64,000 bases of DNA. Origin: Coffea arabica. Its lineage: Eukaryota > Streptophyta > Magnoliopsida > Gentianales > Rubiaceae. The DNA is taken from the NCBI RefSeq assembly GCF_036785885.1, contig NC_092322.1, positions 38,089,994-38,153,993 on the forward strand. Reading direction: 5' to 3'. This document shows positions 56,966 through 64,000 of this stretch, piece after piece (the first letter of the stretch is position 1; each line of letters begins with the position of its first letter). The translations under genes and the position numbers were made by a program. The notes under the pieces are model-generated. The model was not told where the DNA came from and ran no database searches. It worked only from the letters and a program-made list of their open reading frames with translations.

Positions 56966-58981
56966 TGACGTGATTTTGCTATACGTACAAGTTAAAAAAT
57001 TCGATTTACACCCGTTTTACTGCAAGTATACAGGTTAACTAGTAGCTAAGGGTATATATCGGGTCGATCCCACGAGAAAGATTGAACAATTACCGACACT
57101 ACTAAAACTTCTTTATTATTTAGACTATCAATGAATTATAAGAAATGAATCCTACTGAACTTATGAAAAATAACAAATGAAAGCTCCTTAGGTTATGGTA
57201 TCCCTAACTACTCATGCAAGTGCTATATTTGGATCATTGAGAACTACTATCTTGATTAGTTATGGTGTAATTTCCTTATCCATATGATTCCTACTTTCGT
57301 AGTGAATCGATTATACTCATAACTAATCCATACCTATTCTCATGGTTATGAAATTAGGTACAAGTTCATTTCTTCTGTAAAATTACAAGAAATGAATCAC
57401 TTAAAACCACATAGGTTCACCTCTACTCTCGTGAGTGTACTCCCTATGTTTAACACTTCTTGAACCAGTGTTAAATCTCAATTTTCATTGCAGAAATAAT
57501 ACCTTAGATAATCACAATTAATGGTACCAGATTAATTATGATTTAAAGAGCTAAAGTGCTAAATAACTTGCTCAAATAATAGCAATCAAATAGCCAAATA
57601 ATAAACATTAACAATTATAGGAAGTTCAACCAAACCCAAGGCATAAAATTTAAAGACACATAGTAAACATAAAATCCAAAACTTGTATATTAACTAAACT
57701 TTGAATCAAGTACAAAAGATAAAGAGTTGGAAAGGAAAAGTAACCCTTGTCACATGAGCTCTTCCTTGCCTTCTTCATCTCCATCTTCATCTTTGTCTAG
57801 CTAATAAACAAGTAGGATGAACTACACTACTCTATACTCAACTACTAAACTAATTGAACTAAGAAAAACTAATGAGAACTACATTTTTGTGGAGTTTCTC
57901 TAGCCTCCCAAAGTGATGAAAATGTTCTTCAAGGCTTCTTTTTATAGCGGAATTTCTTGTAATAGACAAGTGTTAAATCATGCCTTAAGCCCATGAACAA
58001 GCTAAAAATAAGTTGTAAAGCTTCTTTTACAGCTGTCTCGGGCTGTTTCCACCGATATTCTTGCAAGAAAGATGGGTCAAAAAGCTTGTGTGAACAGAAC
58101 AAAAGTTGGTAAGCCGAAAGTAATGATCCGAGGGCTAGATTCGAGGTCGGATCGCTCAAAATAGCCCTCGGATCGCGCATTTTTCTTCATTTTTACCTTC
58201 ACTGTTCATTGGAATCAGAGGCCTGCTACAGTGGATCCAAGCTCAGATCCTATGGCCTCGGATCCACTTCTCCAGAAGATCAGACACGGGCTCGGATTAC
58301 TTGCTCTATTTTTTGTCCAATTTCAACTGATATTTTCTCGATGTTAGAGGTTGAACTAGCTTTAGTGTAAAACACAAGACTTGTAGGTCTTTGAGTGAGC
58401 TTTCTAGTACATCAAGAATCACCCAATTTTGAGTTCTGTGAACCAAGAAATGAAAAAATACCCTTGACTGGTCAGAACCTTATTTCAGCTTTCGACTACG
58501 AAATTGCACTTTAGTATTTCGACTTTTTGACTATTCAAAGGACTAAACTATACTTCAATGTCTTCATACTAAATGTAGATCTATCTCTTGGTTTCAAAAT
58601 GGTATAAGAATTACCTCAATCCGATCATTGTAACCCAAGATATAGCCAAAATACCACAAGGTGTCAAAGCTATGAAACTCCTTTTCTTTAGAACTTGATT
58701 GCATTTCATTTCTTGCACTTCGTATTCTCTTTTTATCACTTCAAACCATCATCAATCATCCAATTCTCTTCTGAATTTATGCCATTTGATGATTGAATCA
58801 TTAAACCTATAAAAACATGAAGTTTTCACCATAAAAATCCATAGAAATGCAATTTTTTCCATTTAAACCACAAAATGCATATTTTTACTTGAATCTTAGT
58901 TAATTAGCTATAAAAGTTGTTAAAACACACCAAAACTAAATAATAAAACACACTTAAAACACTCAAAATATGTACTTATCA
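56966..58981 (-). repeat. LTR (3' LTR) of the minus-strand element
   Basis: This is 2016 bp. On the minus strand it starts TGATAAGTACATATTTTG and ends AAATCACGTCA, resembling the LTR ends at 33,984 and 51,152. It includes several GATCCGAGG-type words at 58,125-58,275. Confidence 0.85.
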
Positions 58982-61197
58982 AACTCCCTCACACTTGAAT
59001 CATTGCTTGCCCTCAGGCAATCAACACATCTCCAACAACAATGATTCAAGAGGTGAAACACTATATGCACTTTTTCAAATTAAATTCCTCATAACTTGGT
59101 AAACAATCATTATGCACTTGTTCAATTTACACTAAATACTTATAATATCAAGTAAAGAAAAGATAATTATGCCCTAAATTCAACAAGTTAAATTTAATCT
59201 CTCACCCTAACCTAATTTCACAAATAAGCAAGTCATATAGTCAATTTATAACTTTCCTCCTCCCAAAATCATCTCTTTTCTCAAAATGTTTAACTAAGAG
59301 GGATTTACGGTCGGATATCTGACTTAAATAGTGAAAACGTCTTTTGATGCCAAGAGCGACACTTTTAGGTGAAGAACTCCGGTTACTCAATATTTCACTT
59401 ATTTAAATTGCTATGCATACTCTTAATTTAATTACCTTTTTACGCAAATATCGACATTTGTAGAATCCGACCCCCGGTTACTCGGTACATGAATCATTGA
59501 AGTAGAACAAAAAATACTCTTATTCTTCTTTTTTGTTTTTGATTTTTTTCTTTTTTTTCTTTTTCAAAAGTAAAAGACAATAAATAGATATTTCCTCTTA
59601 ACAAATACGGCAGAATAATCAAAGAAAGAGTATAGCTTTTATTGATTATATCAATCACTTACTTACAAAATTAAGTAAAGAGGAGAATTCACATTAAACA
59701 TGCAAAATTATAGGCATAATTCTCCTCACTTTACTAGATATACTTTCTAAAATGCAAAAATTCTAATTACATAATAATCATTTCCAAATCAAATGAGGAT
59801 TAAATCTTCCAAAATACATATAAAGTTTCCAAAAGTGGAAGAATTAGACACTTAAAGTTGGAACAATTTGGCCCTTCTTAAATAAAAGTGCAAAATTTGA
59901 AGAATTTTTAGGCCATAGTGAAATATTGGAAAAGATTTTAGAAAAATTTGGACAGAGTTTCCCCTTATAAATAGACGAAACTCCCTGCTAACAAACCCAA
60001 TTTCAAGAAAACTATCCACATGGCAAGTATTTCAAACACAATTCCAACATTTCTAAGCTTTTAAATCCACAAAATATCATCACATGGCATTAGAATGCAA
60101 GTTCAAACATTTCCCTCCTCCATACTTAAACTTCACATTGTTCTCAATGTGAGAAAGGAAAAATAACAAAAGTAAGAGAAAGTAGTACTCCCCTAATAAA
60201 CTTGCGCTATCCAAATTCATGGCCAAGCAATGAACTTCCAACCTTAGTTGCAAAGAAAGGAGAGTTCAATTAATACACCACTTCAAATGGTAAAATCAAC
60301 ATAAAAAAAACTAAGTAAAAATTTGCAACGATCATGAAGTAAGCATGCAAATCAAGGGAAAAGGGACAAGGATCAAGCATGTGGAACCATACAATGTTCA
60401 AGGGATAAAAACATGAAATGTGCTAATCTTTGCTAATCAAGTACATGCATTAGTATCCAAAGCAAAAGAAAGCTAATTTCACAAATAAGCCCATCTTCAT
60501 GAACAAAGTAAGTTCCATTTATTCATTTTGTCATCAATGATCAAGTTCTCTCAAGTACAAAATGAAAGAGGAAGAGAGGGAAGAATAAGAAAAAGTAATT
60601 CGAGCCTTCGTTTTTGAAAGGATCCGAGGTCGGATCATGATGAGTGAGCTCGGATCAAAAAACTCAAATTTTTCTCTGATTGCAGAAGTAGATCCGAGGC
60701 CTCGGATCCATTGATTCTGCACATATTGCAGAAGTTTCTGCAATTTTCAGTTTGACCCCAATTTGAAACACATTCTCCAATTCGTGCTCTACAATGAAAT
60801 TTTTTAACAATTCAACACTTCACGCACATGGAAAATGACTTAAACATGAATCTCAACACCTCAAAACAAATCAAAAACATGTAGAATGCAAATTGAGGAT
60901 TGAGGTTCTTGAATCAAATAGTCCCCTCGACACTTGCAATACACATGATAGTGTTCAAATGGTCAAAAGAGTGCAAATAGGTCATGAACACATTTAAATA
61001 CTTGAATGCACTTCAATTTCATGTAAATGACTAACTTAACCTCATATCATGAAATTAAGCATTTTTCACATCGGTCTCTACTCCTTATAAACTCCTTTGC
61101 ATTTGAAATAATTCGCTTCATTTCTTGTCATTGCCACCTATAAAATACACAAAAACACTAGTTAAACAACTAAAAGCTTACTAAAAACAAGAAATCG
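58982..61197 (-). other. Non-coding body of the minus-strand element
   Basis: No ORF is supported. It has the purine tract next to the LTR (complement AACTCCCTCACACTT), a T/C-rich run at 59,521-59,580 and GATCCGAGG palindromes at 60,621-60,656 and 60,691-60,708. Confidence 0.6.
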
Positions 61198-61262
61198 TTG
61201 GGTTGCCTCCCAACAAGCGCATTTTTATAGTCATTAGCTTGACTATATCACCTCATTTTTTT

Positions 61263-61440
61263 TCAAGGAGGTTTAGTTAAAGAATAATCCACCATTGTAG
61301 GCCGTGGTAGATCATTAAAATGTGACTTTATAGCAAAAGCCACATGATCTAATGATGTGAGAAATGGAAGTAACTTACCTATCTCAAGTGTGTTTCAAAG
61401 CTTGGTCTCCTAGAGATTAAGCTCAATCGGCTTGGGAGTA
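61263..61440 (-). pseudogene. C-terminal remnant of the element ORF (YSLTKPP ending)
   Basis: On the minus strand this matches the last 50-60 codons of the ORF at 36,696-37,376 (LEIGKLLP, HVAFAIKS, FNDLPRP, then YSLTKPP and TGA at 61,263-61,265). It has stops of its own further upstream and is cut by the copia sequence. Confidence 0.6.
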
Positions 61441-61443
61441 AAC

Positions 61444-63159
61444 ATGACAACCAACAATGCCATGTTCTTTGAGGGACAATCTGTCACTAGACCACCAATG
61501 TTCAATGGATCAAACTATGTGAGTTGGAAGGAAAGGATGATTATATTCTTACAATCTATTGATATTGAGTTGTGGTTTATTGTTAGTGAAGGTCCATATG
61601 ACGCAACTATTATTGATGAAACTACTCATAGGCCGAGACAAAAAACCAGAAGTGAGTTGACTGCTGAAGATAGAACTCATCTCACTCTAAATACCAAGGC
61701 TATGAATGTTCTATACAGTGCGTTAGACTCAAATGAGTCCATTAGAGTCAAAGGCTGCAGATCTGCAAAAGAAATTTGGGATAAACTTAGAGAGATCCAT
61801 GAGGGAAGCGAGAATGTGAGAGAGCAAAAGAAATCCATTCTGGTCACTAAGTATGAATCTTTTAAGATGGAGCCTCATGAGAACATTGACAAAATGTATT
61901 GTAAATTTAATGATCTGATTAAGGATTTAGAGGTGCTTGACAAGGAGTACTCTCTAGGTGAGAAGAACAGAAAAATTCTGAATGCTCTATTAAAGGACTG
62001 GGAAAGCAAAGTGACAGCCATTGAGGAAGCCAAGGATCTGAATACTTTACGCATTGAATCTCTGATTAACTCTCTAATTTCTTACGAACTGAAACTTAAA
62101 TCTAAGATGCAGGATGAAGAAGACACCAAGGTAAGAAAGAGTATTACTCTGAAAGTATCACAAGACGAAAATGAAACAACCTCACAGGATGGGAATGATT
62201 TGGAAGGTGATGACAGTGATATTGCACTCATCACACGAGGCTTCAAAAGAATACTCAACAAGAGAAGATTCAGGAAAGGTGGATCCAGCAATTCCTTCCC
62301 AAATCAATCCAATGACTTCAGAAACAAAGGAAAACTGGAGTTCAACAAGAAGCAGACTGATAAGTGTTTCGAATGTGGTCAACCAGGACACTATGCAAAT
62401 AAATGTCTAATGAAGAAAAAGAAAGAGAACAAGGTTGAACGAAAATCAAAGTACAACAATTTCCAGATTACCTGGAATGATTGCAACTCAGAAGGTGAAA
62501 TTGAGGAAGAAGAGGAATATACTCAAGTAGCTTTCATGGCCATTGGAGATGATGAAGTAACCCAATGTAACTCTCAAACTGATAGTGATAGTGAGTCTGA
62601 TGTTGATGTTACTTCCTTCCTAGAAAAAATGCATAACAGCTTGAAAGAATTCTATGTTAGAAATAAGGAACTAAAGCAGAAAATTAGCTTTATAATACAA
62701 GACAATGCAAATCTTTTTCGACAAAACAGGTGTTTTAAGCATGAAAATGAGAACCTAAAAAGGACTGAAACTGATATGCTTGCTGAACTTAACAAAAAGA
62801 AAAATTTCTGTGACATACTCAGGAGTGAACAATGTAGCCTAAGAAAAAGGATGGATGATTTATGTCAATTGTTACTCCATATGAAACAGAACCATCTTCA
62901 AAAGAATGACACTGCATCTCACTTTAACACTCATCAAGTAAGATTGAATCAAAATGCAAATGAGTTTGCTATCCACAAGAGAAGGCAAGTCATATTCATT
63001 AAACCTGTTCACTCGAGTGATTTATCAACTATGTGTAGTTTCTGCTTTCAATTTGGTCATATGAATAGCAACTGTTATGTTAAGAAAAACATGAGAAATG
63101 GCATGAGATGCATGTGGATGGTTAGACATAATGCTAACTCTCAAGGACCCAACATGTAA
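61444..63159 (+). CDS. gag: gag of a SIRE-like Ty1/copia element
   Basis: This is an open frame of about 571 codons from ATG at 61,444 (an in-frame upstream ATG at 61,432 is possible but falls at the junction). The UBN2-type gag core has RPPMFNGSNYVSWKERM, KSAKEIWDKLREIHEGS-like and WESKVTAIEEAKDLNTL motifs. A CCHC zinc knuckle CFECGQPGHYANKC starts at codon 62,365. Then come an acidic stretch (EIEEEEEYTQVAFMA), a coiled-coil-like region and a second knuckle CSFCFQFGHMNSNC starting at 63,034. It ends at TAA 63,157-63,159, in frame with pol. Large gag with two knuckles fits the SIRE/Maximus lineage. It packages element RNA. Confidence 0.85.
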   Translation: MTTNNAMFFEGQSVTRPPMFNGSNYVSWKERMIIFLQSIDIELWFIVSEGPYDATIIDETTHRPRQKTRSELTAEDRTHLTLNTKAMNVLYSALDSNESIRVKGCRSAKEIWDKLREIHEGSENVREQKKSILVTKYESFKMEPHENIDKMYCKFNDLIKDLEVLDKEYSLGEKNRKILNALLKDWESKVTAIEEAKDLNTLRIESLINSLISYELKLKSKMQDEEDTKVRKSITLKVSQDENETTSQDGNDLEGDDSDIALITRGFKRILNKRRFRKGGSSNSFPNQSNDFRNKGKLEFNKKQTDKCFECGQPGHYANKCLMKKKKENKVERKSKYNNFQITWNDCNSEGEIEEEEEYTQVAFMAIGDDEVTQCNSQTDSDSESDVDVTSFLEKMHNSLKEFYVRNKELKQKISFIIQDNANLFRQNRCFKHENENLKRTETDMLAELNKKKNFCDILRSEQCSLRKRMDDLCQLLLHMKQNHLQKNDTASHFNTHQVRLNQNANEFAIHKRRQVIFIKPVHSSDLSTMCSFCFQFGHMNSNCYVKKNMRNGMRCMWMVRHNANSQGPNM

Positions 63160-63195
63160 AGGGTACCAAGTATTATCTTGTGGGTCTATGTGTAG

Positions 63196-64000
63196 GTGAA
63201 TCTGGACAACATTGCTAAAGAATCAAAATGGTTCATTGATAGTGGATGTTCAAAACATATGACTGGTGATACATCACAATTCATTAAACTCAAACCAAAG
63301 GCAAGTGGAAAGGTAACGTTTGGAGATGATAACAAAGCCAAAACTGTTGGTATTGGTGATGTTGGTAAGAATGGTCAAACCTTTATCTACAATGTCCTTC
63401 TTGTTGACAACCTGAACTACAATTTATTAAGCGTTAGCCAATTGTGTGATAGGAATCTGTTTGTATTGTTCAAGAAGCATGAATGTCTCATATTTGACTC
63501 AAAATTCAACATTATTTTCAAAGGAAAAAGAGTAAATGATATCTATGTGGTTGTTCTTGAGAAAATTGATTCCTCCTATCTCAAATGTCTCAAAGTAGCA
63601 AATGAGAACCCATGGTTTTGGCATAGAAGACTTTGTCACTTCAATATGGATTTGCTAAAAGAAATCTCTAAAAAGGATCTTGTTAGAGGTTTTCCAAAAA
63701 TCAGATTTGAAAAGGACCGGATATGTGATGCTTGCCAATTTGGAAAACAAGTCAAGATATCTTTTAAACCCAAGAAATGTGTTTCTACTTCAAAACCACT
63801 AGAACTTTTACACCTTGATCTGTTTGGTCCTACACAAACTACAAGCCTTGGTGGTATGAGATTTTGCTTTGTTGTTGTTGATGATTATTCCAGATATACA
63901 TGGGTGATGTTTCTTACACATAAAGATGATGCTTTCAAGAACTTCGTATCACTGTTTGTTAAAGTTCAGAATTTGATTGGCTTGAAAATTATCAAAATTA
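63196..64000 (+). CDS. pol: pol of the SIRE-like copia element (protease, start of integrase), truncated by window end
   Basis: It is in the same frame as gag after two stops (TAA 63,157 and TAG 63,193-63,195). The aspartic protease motif WFIDSGCSKHMTGD has its Asp at 63,238-63,240. The GAG-pre-integrase zinc-binding region (FWHRRLCHFN ... CDACQFGKQ) and the start of the integrase core (LHLDLFGP, VVDDYSRYTWVMF) follow. The frame is open to the end of the window, so reverse transcriptase and RNase H lie outside. Whether the two stops are natural gag/pol separators or lesions cannot be decided here. Confidence 0.85.
   Translation, partial: MNLDNIAKESKWFIDSGCSKHMTGDTSQFIKLKPKASGKVTFGDDNKAKTVGIGDVGKNGQTFIYNVLLVDNLNYNLLSVSQLCDRNLFVLFKKHECLIFDSKFNIIFKGKRVNDIYVVVLEKIDSSYLKCLKVANENPWFWHRRLCHFNMDLLKEISKKDLVRGFPKIRFEKDRICDACQFGKQVKISFKPKKCVSTSKPLELLHLDLFGPTQTTSLGGMRFCFVVVDDYSRYTWVMFLTHKDDAFKNFVSLFVKVQNLIGLKIIKI

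Larger units (their letters stand above)
56966..61440 (-). mobile_element. Minus-strand relative of the non-autonomous Athila-related element, truncated
   Basis: The 3' LTR is at 56,966-58,981. The body follows to about 61,440, including the 15-nt motif (complement at 61,198-61,212) and the end of an ORF reading YSLTKPP as in 36,696-37,376. The 5' LTR, primer site and most coding sequence are absent because copia sequence begins at about 61,440. The left flanking bases GGATC should be one TSD copy; its partner is not in the window. Similar order and motifs tie it to 33,984-51,152, though sequences are well diverged. Confidence 0.82.

Overview
This window is nuclear DNA from a flowering plant, probably a eudicot. 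I cannot name the species. The evidence is a dense nest of plant-type transposable elements (Tekay/Del chromovirus, Athila-like Ty3/gypsy, SIRE-like Ty1/copia, a plant L1-type LINE with a terminal RNase H domain, a MULE and a MITE) plus intron-containing fragments of plant genes with short AT-rich introns. I recognise no intact host gene. The only long undamaged coding sequences belong to one young retrotransposon and to the gag of the copia element at the right edge.

Left third (1-20,792). A decayed MULE transposase gene (1-2005 and 13,126-13,824) is split by a complete Tekay-type LTR retrotransposon (2006-13,125; TSD TCTAA). The LTRs differ at about five positions, gag-pol is one open frame of 1532 codons, and an unusual coiled-coil leader ORF precedes gag. 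Downstream lies a decayed plant-mobile-domain (PMD) gene with three recognisable introns, cut off at about 15,808 by two head-to-head copies of the same 5'-truncated LINE (15,808-19,713), which form a large inverted repeat. A fragment of a DNA2-like nuclease/helicase gene follows (20,409-20,792).

Middle (20,793-51,152). The DNA2 fragment is interrupted inside an exon by a 12.9-kb Athila-like element (20,793-33,658; TSD GTACT) and resumes at 33,664. A second, non-autonomous Athila-related element (33,984-51,152; TSD GGGAT) sits just beyond its last visible exon. That element is itself interrupted by an LTR-body-LTR-body-LTR array of a gag-only Tekay relative (38,538-48,984; TSD AATAG).

Right (51,153-64,000). 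A 438-bp MITE (51,394-55,675) is split by a 3.8-kb solo LTR (TSD GGTAG). Then comes a quinone/enone-oxidoreductase pseudogene (56,328-56,965), broken by a minus-strand relative of the non-autonomous Athila element (56,966 to about 61,440). That element abuts the gag-pol of a SIRE-like copia element running off the window.

How the parts relate: the autonomous Tekay element could in principle supply pol functions to its gag-only relative, and an Athila element could do so for the two pol-less Athila relatives; this is inference from shared PBS, LTR-end and internal motifs. Many lesions, several of them CAG to TAG, suggest long-term cytosine methylation and deamination. Coordinates of LTRs, TSDs and primer sites were read directly. 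Family names rest on motif recognition without database searches.
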